A DNA stretch of 64,000 bases. Origin: Corythucha ciliata. Taxonomy: Eukaryota; Arthropoda; Insecta; Hemiptera; Tingidae. This document shows, piece after piece, positions 33,410 through 44,319 of the stretch; the stretch's first letter is position 1; the number at the start of each line of letters is the position of its first letter. The position numbers and the translations under genes were made by a program. Location: positions 39,088,751 to 39,152,750 of the forward strand of contig CM075942.1 of NCBI GenBank assembly GCA_038030265.1, in the 5' to 3' direction. The notes below the pieces were generated by a model. It had not been told where the DNA came from, did not search any database, and saw only the letters and a list, made by a program, of their open reading frames with translations.

Positions 33410-34667
33410 CAGGGTGGTCGGTTTTGAGTAGCAAAAAAAAAATTGGGTAATAGTAGACCGAAAATGGGATAAAAAAGAGTGGCCTATCTCTTTGTGTTTT
33501 CGAGTAATATTTTTTTTTGTGATTTTTAGGCGCAACTGTATTTTTAACGAAAACCTGCTATTTCTCAGCTTCTACTTCACTTCTCCGTTTTCCCAGCTTT
33601 CCAACGGTGTACTCGAAAGTGGAATTATCTCCCCCCTTTGATAATAAAATTCGAAAAGAAGCGAAAAAGTCATACATTTTGGGCTAAAAATGTGAATAAT
33701 AACAGGTGCCAAAATTCATTTGTTTTGCTCTCTTTCTTGAGAAATCCAAGCTCTGGCAAAGGAAAAATTAAAATAACATTGCATTTTAAGAATAAACAAC
33801 AAATAAAAAATTAATAAAATGGACGAAGCTGGTTTTTTATTTAAGTAGCTGCTCGAAGTGCCCGCCTCCATTCCTGATGCACTCTTGTGCTCGTTTCCTC
33901 ATTTTTCGTACCGTCTCATTTCTCGTGCCCGTCATTATTCATATTTTTAGCCCAAAATGTATGACTTTTTCGCCACTTGAATAAAAAACCAGCAGGTGCC
34001 CTAAATGCGCACACCTCTTTGTCATTTTTATAATTTTTGAGTTGGTTGTGTGTAAATTTGTTGTTTATTCTTCAAATGCAATATTATTTTCATTTTTCCT
34101 GTGCCAGAGCTTGCATTTCTCAAGAAATAGAGCAAAACAAATGAATTTTCGCACCTGTTATCATTCACATTTTTAGCCCAAAATGTATGACTTTTTCGCT
34201 TCTTTTCGAATTTTTTTGTCAAAGGAGGGAGATAATTCCACTTTCCAGTACACCGTTGGAAAGCTGGGGAAACGGAGAAGTTTTTATGACGCTTGACAAC
34301 GTGTGAAGCAATTTTTGGCGGCACAGTAAATTGTTTTTTGAAGTCAAATTGTTTGTTTTTTTGCATTGACGCAACGAAAACGTTAAGTTGTTAGGCGCTT
34401 TTGACCATTTAGAATATTGAATTTGCATTCCTCCCATAGGAAATTTTCCGTAGATTACGAAACTGCCATTATTTTTGAAAAAAAGTGAAGTAGAAGCTGA
34501 GAAATAGCAGTTTTTCGTTGAAAAATACAGTTGCGCCTAAAAATCACTAAAAAAAATATTACTCGAAAACAAAAAGAGATAGGCCACTATCCGAATAGGA
34601 CTTTTTATCCCATTTTTGGTGTACTATTACCCAATTGTTTTTTTGCTACTCAAAACCGACCACCCTG
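33410..34667. mobile_element. Foldback element F, 1.26 kb, TA-CAGGGTG ends
   Basis: Arms start CAGGGTGGTCGGTTTTGAGT and end in the inverse AAAACCGACCACCCTG, with TA on each side (33408-33409, 34668-34669). Box 1 (GTTTTCGAGTAATA) is at about 33496 and box 2 (CGGTGTACTCGAAAGTGG) at about 33605. The centre holds a short transposase tail on the minus strand. Halves of relatives are at 28335-28372 and 31940-32234. Confidence 0.9.
33837..33935 (-). pseudogene. Transposase C-terminal tail in element F
   Basis: The minus-strand frame reads RNETVRKMRKRAQECIRNGG followed by GHFEQLLK and a stop. Arg-rich helix, Cys-Ile, then GGHFE near the C-terminus is the end signature also seen in elements D and E. 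Only about 30 codons are left. Confidence 0.7.
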
Positions 34668-34706
34668 TATACAATCAAAACAAAATTGTGCTTACAAATT
34701 GTACAG

Positions 34707-34925
34707 CCGTACGGGGATTGTCAAGAGCAAATAAGAAGAAATTATGCAGAAAAGTCAGACCCGCAACGATGTTGCAAATCATGTTCCACGTCAAGCCAAG
34801 AACCGTCCACACTGCTCCAGCGCTCCGCCTTTGATGCTCTCGAAAAACAGACAGGGAATGGACCGCAGCGATCTGTTCGCGAGTGGAGCAAAAACCCCGT
34901 CCAAATTGAGGCGCTCTGCTCCTAA
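34707..34925 (+). CDS. Possible host exon: cysteine-rich, PLAC-like C-terminus
   Basis: After a possible acceptor (ATTGTACAG, 34698-34706) the frame is open to a stop at 34925. It begins PYGDCQEQIRRNYAEKSD and continues PQRCCKSCSTSS. The C...Y...CC-x-SC spacing is like the PLAC (protease and lacunin) module at the C-terminus of ADAMTS-type and papilin-type extracellular proteins, but the early cysteines are only partly matched. The remaining ~45 codons are polar. It starts 40 bp after element F. No other exon of such a gene is visible, so it may be an isolated terminal exon, an exon fragment or chance. Confidence 0.3.
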   Translation, partial: PYGDCQEQIRRNYAEKSDPQRCCKSCSTSSQEPSTLLQRSAFDALEKQTGNGPQRSVREWSKNPVQIEALCS

Positions 34926-35378
34926 GACGTTGCAATACTTGTTCAGGTCGCCCAGTTTATACGCGCCTAATATTTCCGTGAATACGTCGCACTATTTATT
35001 TATTCCGTTTCACGGCCGTTTTTCGGAGACGAAGAGCATGTACCTGCAATAGGCATAGGTGCGTAGAGTGCGGCGAAGCTGTGATAGAGAGAAGGAGAAT
35101 GCTCTAATGTATAGCGGGGAAGGAGCGGGGTTGTAGTGAAATGCGCGTATAGTCAGATCGCCACCAAAAGCTAACTTTGAGAAAATGTACCCTTTAACGA
35201 AACTACGGACGTTTCCACGCCAAAATTAATGAAATTGACGTATTATTGCTATGAAATGCTTATGCTTTTTTGTTAGAGAATATACCCCCAGGCTCTATAT
35301 CACAAGTGCGGTACTGTAACGTCATGGAGATGATGTATGAAACAGTGGAAACTCAAAGTAGCTATATGTATACATATA

Positions 35379-36588
35379 CAGGGTGGATCCGTATAAGTGT
35401 GACAAAAATTTTTGGGTAAGACTACGTTAAATGTGGAGTAAAATGGTACCTTCGGAAGTGTCCTACATCGATCCGTTCCGGAGTTATGATTTTTTTTTTT
35501 TTTTTGTTCAAAAAAGTAACCAATGCTTGCTTCAAAAAATCCGCAATTTCTCGGCTTATATCGCACCAAATCCAAAAAGTGATGCCATTTTCAGAAACTA
35601 CGGAACATTTCCTTTAGGATAGAGGCCATTTTATTGCTTGAAATAATCGTCAACACCCAGAAATTTGGCATTTTTTCCATAAATTTACGTGTCCTCTAAA
35701 ATTTGTCCGTTTTACGAAAAGTCGCTGTACCCAAACAGCTTTCTCAACAGATTTTCGGTGTATCACAAAAACTTCCCCGTCTTCTAAGCTTCTTTTTGGC
35801 GTGCTCACATTTCATGTTACCACTGACGTTTCTCACAAAAACGTCACGAGAACGCACAAAAACCGTGTTTTTACGAAACATGGGCCATTGTCTACGGTAT
35901 TCGTGAAGGGTGCAGGGAGATCGGCAGTAAGTGAGAACAGGATATCTTACCATGGAGAAGATATCGCAAGCAAGAGACATTCAATTTGACCCCCCCCCCC
36001 ATCCATTTCTGCCGATCTCTGAGCACCCTTCACGAATATTGTTGACACCTGGCACATAGGCAATTGCCTATATTTTTCTGTCAAAATACTGTTTTAGAAA
36101 GGGAGGACAGAATATTTTAGGAAGGAGAAGATATAGTAGGCGAACGGCATTCAATTATACCCCCCCCCCCCAGAATGGCGACAATTTAATGAATCACTGG
36201 TGGGGAAGGGTTAAATCGAATGCCTCTTGTCTTCTGTTTGGGTACAGCGACTTTTCGTAAAACGGACAAATTTTTGAGGACACGTAAATTTATGGAAAAA
36301 ATGCCAAATTTCTGGGTGTTGACGATTATTTCAAGCAATAAAATGACCTCTATCCTAAAGGAAATGTTCCGTAGTTTCTAAAAATGGCATCACTTTTTGG
36401 ATTTGGTGCGATATAAGCCGAGAAATTGCGGATTTTTTGAAGCAAGCATTGGTTACTTTTTTAAACACAAAAAAAAATCATAACTCCGGAACGGATCGAC
36501 GTAGGACACTTCCGAAGGTACCATTTTACTCCACGTTTAACGTAGTTTTACCCAAAAATTTTTGTCACACTTATACGGATACACCCTG
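35379..36588. mobile_element. Foldback element G, 1.2 kb, TA-CAGGGTG ends
   Basis: Arms of about 360-400 bp start CAGGGTGGATCCGTATAAGT and end in the inverse (CGGATACACCCTG). TA lies on both sides. Box 1 (GTTCCGGAGTTATGA) is at about 35475 and box 2 (GCACCAAATCCAAAAAGTGA) at about 35567. The centre has its own inverted repeat (GTATTCGTGAAGGGTGC at 35897, inverse ending 36039) and poly-C tracts, but no transposase. Confidence 0.9.
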
Positions 36589-36714
36589 TATTCACAAATA
36601 ATCAGCCCATAAGTTTTCAATTATTTTCGTTGTAATGGTGCGTTTACATGAAAGTGTCCCAAGACACTTATTGCTTGAAATTTAGTATCAGACCCAAATT
36701 TCCTTGGTGTAGAC

Positions 36715-37059
36715 CAAAGTCATATGGAAAACCAAGTCATTAAACTTTGTATTATTTGTATGTTAAAAAAATGAAGCGGTTCGTGGGTTGGGATTTTTGC
36801 TCCCGATACGTTGCGCTGCTCTACTATGAAAGTAGATTACCCGCTAAATTCAAAAATTATACAAAAGTTGAGTGTGGAAAAAAACATATGGTATCAAGAT
36901 AGATATCACGCTACAACTTCAAACCGAAAATAAATATAATAATTTTTGTATTTGGCGGGTTTTCTCCTTTTTTATTCTTAACGGGAGCAAAAATCCCAAC
37001 CCAAAATAAAAAACATTTTTTTCCTCGAGTCTGAGGACTTGGTTTTCCATATGACTTTG
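36715..37059. mobile_element. 345-bp CAAAG-ended element with 8-bp duplication
   Basis: GTGTAGAC at 36707-36714 and 37060-37067 flanks CAAAGTCATATGGAAAACC and its inverse. The two halves are diverged versions of one arm. An 8-bp duplication is typical of hAT-like elements (also P and Merlin). Fragments are at 19192 and within segment A. Confidence 0.85.
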
Positions 37060-37411
37060 GTGTAGACACAAACTTCCAGAAATTTTTGTCAGAATTTGTA
37101 TAGTCAATAAATTTCACATCTGACACTTTACATTTATGTCGAGACATAAGTGTCGCGGGATACTTCAGAGTAAACGCGCCTTAATTGTAATGATATGGGT
37201 TATTCTACAGTTAAAAGAAAAGCACAAAACTCATCATGCTGAGCCCAGAGATTCATAATAAAGTCGTTCTAAAAAAAAAAGGAAGTCTAGAACTTTTCAC
37301 AGAGAATCTCTTAGCCGGTTTTGCATAAACTCGAGAGCGTTTGCTTTGAAGAGTATGTAAATAACTTTCTTGTATTTAAATAATTTCCCGCCTCAAAAAA
37401 GCCTCTCCAAG

Positions 37412-37633
37412 ATGTTGCTCTTACTTCTAGTTTTTCTTTCTTTTTTTACTTGTTGTACTTATGCCAAAAAGAGTGGCTCAAATTTCAATCGTATGGAAAT
37501 ACATAATAGGTTCGTTCGATTGTCGTGCAGGCGTAGTTCGAGCAGTCCGGGACTGACGTCATTTTTGAAAAGCAAAAGAGCTAACCTTACGATCGTGCAG
37601 ATGCAAAACGTTACCTTTATTCCCGCTGCATAG
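37412..37633 (+). CDS. Possible small secreted protein (73 residues)
   Basis: Starting at the second ATG (37412), the N-terminus is MLLLLLVFLSFFTCCTYA, a good signal peptide with a likely cut after TYA. About 55 residues follow, basic and Ser-rich, containing NFNRMEIHNRF and a potential N-glycosylation site (NVT). The earlier ATG at 37370 would hide the signal peptide. There is no recognised family, no intron evidence and only two further cysteines' worth of structure, so it may be chance. It lies between transposons. Confidence 0.25.
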   Translation: MLLLLLVFLSFFTCCTYAKKSGSNFNRMEIHNRFVRLSCRRSSSSPGLTSFLKSKRANLTIVQMQNVTFIPAA

Positions 37634-37999
37634 GAGCCGAATAATGAGAAAGGGGCGTTATAGGAGGGTTCCGATCGACCACCATTGATGAAGTGCAGGG
37701 AGTGTCCATTAAGTTAAATGACCTGCACAACGTACACTTCTCTAATAAACAAACCTGTTTTCTTTTATTTGATTGGGGGGGGGGGGCATTGGTCTGCAAC
37801 CATACATCCATGGTTTTCACTTGTCATCTTCGGTTCTGCTTCTAGAACTTGTGGTTAATATTTAATGTATTTTGTCAGTGCTCCGACATCCTCTACCTAG
37901 AATTTTGATAAATAATTGAAAGGGTTTGTAATTAGCCCTGAAAGTTCGTGGAATAATACTTTTCTTTACGGTTCGAATTTAGAACAATTCATAATTATA

Positions 38000-39890
38000 C
38001 ACTGAGAAAAAAGTAGGTTCTTTGATTAGGATCATTTTTATCCGAAGGATGTTTTTAGGAAAAGCTTTTTCAGAAGATTCGTTCCTTCGATTGCAATATG
38101 TGCGAAGAAATGATTTTTATCATTATGTTCGTACTTCCGAAACAATCCTTCGGACCTCGGATGTACGATCGAAAGTAATGGCCGAAGCTTTCTTCCCTCG
38201 TGGGACGCTCACAGTCCGATAGAAGTTTACTGTGGGACTGTTGGTGTACGATTATTAACCTTTTAGTTGTCTGAAGGAATGATTGGCCTTGATAAATGTT
38301 TATTAGGGTCCTAATTGTCCTACGCCAACAACTTTTCGGCCCATGAACATCCTAAAAAATAAATATCATGGTGTGTGTGTTTGGGGAGGGGGAGCTGAAC
38401 ATTCGATTCGGTTAAGGTGAGCACGATGTCTTGAAGATATTATGTGGTCATGATTCATTAAAATAATATGGAAATAAATTTAATTTATATATCATTTTTT
38501 GTGAAATGAAACCAGAAAGAAAACTGCATTGGGTATCTTTTTATACTCCTGAAAATTTTTTTCGAGGGGAGAGGACTGATAGTGGATCAGGTGTAAAAAA
38601 AAGGATGAAGAAGTCCGTACAAATTATTAGTTAGGTCTTCCACTAGTCTTCTCCCACATCCTTCGGATGAAAATAAGACTTCAGACAATCATTTCGGACT
38701 GACTGTACTTGGAAAAGACTCGCTGCGCCAGAAAGAAAGATTTTGTCTGACTCAGATCGGTCGAAGGAAAAGACTCCCACTCAGCAAAACGTGAATCCCA
38801 GTGTAACATTCCAACGCTTTCGTTCAGTTATCTATGGACCCCCAAGCGCAGAGTGACGTTGCCCTTATTGTCTTTAAAAGAAGTATGGAAGTTGTTGGTC
38901 TTCGTGGGGCGTCTCCGAACCTTCCCGCAAATTGTTTACCGGTGAGTTGGAATTTTATTCAATTACATTTTACGATTTCAGAAAATAAGTTTCACCTATG
39001 CAATTCATAATTTACAGGTAACAGTAATCTTCGGTTACTCTCATTGCATACATTTATGCAATGGATGGAAAATGTTGATTCAAATTTGTAATTTATAACG
39101 TGTCTTGCAGCGACGACGGTTCTACACAGCCAGGCTGCTGTCGATGACCGCATAAAATTAGCATTCTCACTCAACCTAAAATCGGTAATACTCTCATGGT
39201 AAATTTCTCTATTCAGTTTTACTAAACCTTCATATTATTTCAGTGCTCACTAAATACGTTCACGCTGCTATAGCTCATCTTCGAAAAACTTGGTGATGGG
39301 CTTGTTGGGTTACGGCAGGACCCTTATCCCTTCAGGAAACAGAAAGGCAAAACATCTGCAGAATTGTGGAACACTCATCTCCCTTTGCAAAATCTGGAAT
39401 TTTCATTGTTACTATACATAGGTATTTATTACTCATTGTTAGATTTTATTTATTCATTTTGTAAGTGCTTGCTACTCATGTTGCCCGCAGTGAAGATAGA
39501 AACAATTTTACAAATAAAGGATTGCCTTTTTGGTACAGTCATTTCGGACGAATTATGTCCTACATAAGTATCCCACGTGGTGGTGTGACGCCGATTAAAA
39601 TCCTCTTTCGGATGAATTCCTGCTCTATGATAAAATTCTTAGGACGCAAAGAGGGTTATAAACAATATATTTTTCGGATAACAGTCGTGCGATTTCATGC
39701 TTTATTCGGATAGTTTGATGCCTTAGTTCGGACAATCGCCTTCAGACTATTAGGACAATAAATTACTTATTTCCCCAATTTTACGGACACTTGAATACTT
39801 CGTCCTAAAAAATAATTTTAGCGCCCGTGCGGGAGTCGGTCCGAAGGAAGTCCAACAGCGTCCGAAAAACCCCTTATTTTTTTCTCAGTG
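38000..39890. mobile_element. 1.9-kb TA-flanked element K with CACTGAGAAAAAA ends
   Basis: A perfect 13-bp inverted repeat CACTGAGAAAAAA starts at 38000 and ends at 39890, with TA outside both ends (37998-37999, 39891-39892). The outer ~600 bp on each side is dense in TCCGAAGGA-like words. The centre contains possible splice-bounded coding pieces (38834-38941, 39111-39184 and after 39243). TA target and CACTG ends suggest the Tc1/mariner superfamily by inference. Confidence 0.7.
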
Positions 39891-40080
39891 TATGTTCCAA
39901 ATCACCAGCGGCATGACACTGAGTATTACAAATGTGATTCCTCCAAGTTATTATTTTTTCAATGAGGTCGGCCATATCTCATGATATGATTGAAGCCTAC
40001 AAATGGTTTTGCAAGTAATCGGGATTCAGTATCGGTTTGACAGCCATGGTATTACATTGGTACCCATCCCAATAGTTTTG

Positions 40081-42229
40081 TCAGATCTCATGATATATTC
40101 TAATCTCTTTCAAAAACCCGATGACTAGGTTCAGACTCAAACTATTTTTCCCTAGCATCTCAGCGAGTCTAATCTGTCCTATACCGGCCGCGGCTCTGGC
40201 CGCTTCCAAAACCGGGCATTCTACCAGCACGTGCAATACAGACAGCGAGTCCTGCCTGCACCTGTCGCAAAGCGGTCTTTTTTGCCCTTCAAGATGGTAT
40301 CTGTGGGTTAACCGTGTGTGGCTCAGCCGGAGCCGGGTTAGTACCACCTCATCCTTCCGAGTATAAGCCTCAGTATCCATCGTCTCATTCATTGTTACTT
40401 CTCCATGTATGTCCCTCAGGGAACACACTGATCGCTCCCATCGGTCTTGCCATCTGCGTTCTAGTATTTTTCTGAGTCTCCGCTTCTCATCCGCCAGTCT
40501 GATTGGAGTGGATGCTACCAACCGGGCTGTGGGAGGGATTACGATCCGTGGCTCTCCTGAGGTCCATCGCATCTGTGCACACCCTAGGATGCTCACAAAG
40601 GTGATTGTGTTCTCCCTTTTATTATTTTCTATCACTCCAATGATTAAGTGTAGCTCGAGATTGTCCGTTTGAAGCTGGAGAAGTGGAGACGAATTTCCGC
40701 ATTTGTTACTACGACCAGGTGCGTGAAGGTTTGTGTTATTCCGAGTTCCAGTTCGCTAAGTACAGCGTACAGTTCCGCTGTGTAGGCCGACATACGCATT
40801 GATGGTGGTATGGACCATGAATTACCCCGCCCAATGCGGCACACTCCGTAGACTCCATCAGCGGATTCATGTCCAGCCGAGAGCAGATGTAGCGCTCCCG
40901 GGTATCTTGAAACGATTAACTCGTATAAATCGTCGTCATTATTTTTCGTGAGGTACTGATAGGTCGTCTTATCCAGCCTAACAGTAGGGAATTCCCACGG
41001 GCTGCGATCCAGCGAAGGAGGTGTACACACCTCCATCAAGGACTGGTTCAGGTCCAGCAGAAGTTCCTTCAACCTAACAGTATATGGACGAGTACGCGTC
41101 GGGAGTGTACTATACTCATCAGTGTTCCTTTCAAACACGAGCTTGCTGAGGAAATGCCACGGCTTTTCTTTGAGCGATGCAGCATATTGAAGAGTCAGCT
41201 GCTGGCGTCTCAGTTCAAAAGGGATCCTGGAAGACAGGGCACTCATCGCCTCCACTGGAGTGGTACGGAAAGCTCCCATCGTTATTCTTGAACCAGTTTG
41301 ATAAGTGCGATCCAGCTTCCTTAGCCAGGATTTCCTTGCTGACCCATAAACAATAGCTCCGTAGTCAATCTTAGCTCTGATCGTTGCATCCAATACTCTC
41401 AACAGTAAGTTGGTGCGTGAGCTCCATTGATGCCTGCTCAGGGTTCTGAGTAGGTTGAGATCCTTCTGACACTTGTTACCAACGTACCCTATTGATCCTT
41501 CCAACGTAGGGTCTTGTCGAAGGTAAGGCCTAGGAACTTGTGAGAGTCGGTGTATGTTATATTCTCGTTGTTCAAGGTAAGCGCGGTGGGATCGTGATTC
41601 CTACGCAATCGACAGAAGTGTATAGCTCTCGTCTTCTGGGGCGAAAAAGCAAGTCCAATCTTCGCTGCTTCTGCCGCAAGGAGATTTATAGACTCCTGTA
41701 GCGTTCCGATACAGGCTTCATCCGCAAACATTGCAATGTCATCGGCATACAAAGACCTGCCCACCGCCGTCGGTAATTTCGATACGAGTGGGTTAGTAGC
41801 AATAAGGAAAATGGTTGCACTAAATACAGACCCTTGTGGGACACCATTTTCCTGCTGTCTCACACTAGAGATCATACTCCCAATCCTGACTCTAAATGTT
41901 CTAACCTGCAGAAAGCTACTCACTACCATTGGGAGGTTACCATGAAAGCCCAGTCCCTCAGTTGTTCCAGTACCCCTCTGCGCCAAACCCTATCAAAAGC
42001 AGACTGAACATCAAAGAAGACGGCTGTAATAATCCTGTACAATAGATTCTAAATGAAGAAGTTGATCTAACGTGGATCGACCCTTCCTAAAGCCTGCCTG
42101 ATGTTGGTCGAGTAGGATTTGCTTTTCTAAATTGTGAACGAGATTCATCTGCTCTTTTGATATGAACCGTCCAGTTCTCACAAATTCTACACTGTGAGAA
42201 AATATGGCTAAAAAACGGTTAGAATTCAA
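40081..42229 (-). pseudogene. I-type LINE ORF2, minus strand: RT, RNase H, C-terminal knuckle
   Basis: Reading from 42229 down: HQAGFRKGRSTLDQLLHLES; then, after a frameshift near 42000, FRVRIGSMISSVRQQENGVP, QGSVFSATIFLIATN, SLYADDIAMFADEA (YADD active site) and HKFLGLTFDKTLRWK. Another frame change near 41500 leads to the connector (KIDYGAIVYGSA). A degraded RNase H follows: DGVYGVCRIG, ELYAVLSELELG with its Glu, and VVVTNAEI where the usual Asp is Asn. A last frame (40635-40081) ends with CDRCRQDSLSVLHVLVECP, a CX2CX8HX4C knuckle. It is a relative of the LINE at 1-6800. The 5' end is missing. Confidence 0.9.
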
Positions 42230-42283
42230 TTTTTTCTCAATTTATTAATACAACCGGATAATTTAAATAAAAAATTGCCGGTC

Positions 42284-42373
42284 AGTTCCGCAATGCATCT
42301 CCGGTTAGTTGGGCAATACATCTCCGGTTAGTTGTGCAATGCATCTCCGGTTAGTTTTGCAATGCATCTCCAG
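42284..42373. repeat. 23-bp minisatellite, about four units
   Basis: CTCCGGTTAGTT recurs at 42299, 42322 and 42345; the unit is GCAATGCATCTCCGGTTAGT plus three bases. It lies just outside the broken 5' end of the minus-strand LINE. Confidence 0.85.
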
Positions 42374-44319
42374 CTGTCCATCAAACCGGAGAGAAATGTA
42401 TTAATTCTACGGTGACTTGTCAATAACAGTACAGTTGCTTTTCACCGGAAATTCTTTTCATATAAACTGTTGTACATCTGGTGACAATTTTGCTCCTCCG
42501 GCTAGTTCCAACAGGAGTAAATCGACTAGGTTTTCAGCTGTAATATCAGACGAATTAAATAGAAAAAAATTATTTCCTGTCGGCATATAATTTATACTTA
42601 ATAGGTACGCACAAAAAGTATTAAGAAACACTAAAGTACTCATTAAGAATAGTATTATACATTATAGATATCATTTTAAAAAAGGAGCTTGCATTTACAT
42701 ATTGATATACGTAATCCAAAGAGCCGAAATAGGGGAGACATTTCGAAAACTTATCTCACAAATGCTATGCAATGGGGGGATGCTCTTGGTTTGTAACATA
42801 AAAGGAATCGAATGAACTGACGAAATTAGGCACCAAGCACTCACACACGCCACGTTGGAACTCTGATGGGAAAAAAACAATCTCACCGAATTCCGACGCA
42901 GTCCCATCAAAGATTCAATAAATTCAACCGGTATACAAATGACAATACCACCAAGGATGCCCAAGGTGTTGTCTTGTTACCAACACGTATAACGACATTT
43001 CAAGTAGTGTTGTTTGGTTACATAACATCTCAGCATGACGTCATCGCTTACGACTGTTGCTACCAAGTGTTGTTTTCAACTGAATGTTAACTTTAAAGAA
43101 CAGGCCCCCTGACTCAATTTCGCTTGTTGTCAACTTCCCCGAACACGGTCATCGGTTCTCGGTATTTAAGTAGTTGGCATCAGTTACTCGATGGGTGAGT
43201 GGTGCGAGTTTATTTTGTCGGAACGTGGAACACAAATTGCAGTGGTGAGCCGCTTCCAATTTTTTAAAACTGACTTTGTGAAAACTGTCGACGCGTACAA
43301 GTGGAGGTGAGTTATAAAAACTTAATAGAAAATGAGAAATTTTCGATCGTGAAAACGCTCTCCACAACGCCTTAATACACACATAAAAACTTGCGTTGCA
43401 AAGCTCTACATCCCCGAAAACACAAACACGGTACTGAAAAAAGACGGCACTCACAATCACGATCACGTAAGCGATTTGAAGATGTTGAAGGACAAAGTTT
43501 CAAATTCCGTTAAAAGAAAAGCTGCAGGGGATTTGTGCGATCGACCGTCTAAAATTATCAGAACTGAAATTGTGGAGCATGATGCCGTCAAACAGTTGAC
43601 ACGACAGGATGCTCGGTGTATATTGTAATGAGATCTCCATAGGTACAGGAGGTACACATAGGTACATGTGTGTACCTATGTGAGTGATCATAATGTTAAT
43701 TGCTTGGGATTTATTATTATTAAAATATAGATTTGCTTTTCGTGTTCATTCGAACAGCTCTCATTATTCTTACATATATCGCTGAATGTGTATCGAGCCC
43801 GCCGATCAATCAATGCAAGCTCAAGTGGACCCAAGGCCCAAGTCGGACGTGATGGATGTTGGCGGCGAATGTTTCCATGTTACTGGACTCAACAATGGTA
43901 ACAAATGGAGTAAATAAAAAGAACCAAATATTTAATTGTAAAAGTAAAAAACTAAAGCTGTTGATTGGCAAATTGCTGCGAGATTATGGTGAGGGGAACA
44001 TTGGCAGGTTTCAGTTCCTGAAATGCGTCTCGGCCCACTATGCCTGTTAAGTGAATTCATGATTTTTTGACGGTGCGAACCTTCTCAGACTATTTATGGT
44101 ATACCTTTTTTTCGACGAATAAAATAACAAATACAAATATAACGGTTGGTCAGAGTCACGGTTCGTCACTAACATCCCACATTTCGTTGCCGTTCGGTGG
44201 AATTGAGGGCTGCGGAATTGCAACCACTCTCCACTCCGGTGGGATCGATAGCACGGCCGGCGCTGCAAGAACCCCAAACTATAATGTAATTAATGTACAG
44301 TAAAGTTGTTAAAAAAAAA
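42374..44319. other. Unassigned interval with a short palindrome
   Basis: No domain recognised. CACATAGGTACA and its inverse TGTACCTATGTG form a near-perfect hairpin at about 43653-43682. Splice-like GGTGAGT words occur near 43190 and 43305 but do not join convincing exons. A 15-base A-run is near 44311. Confidence 0.45.
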
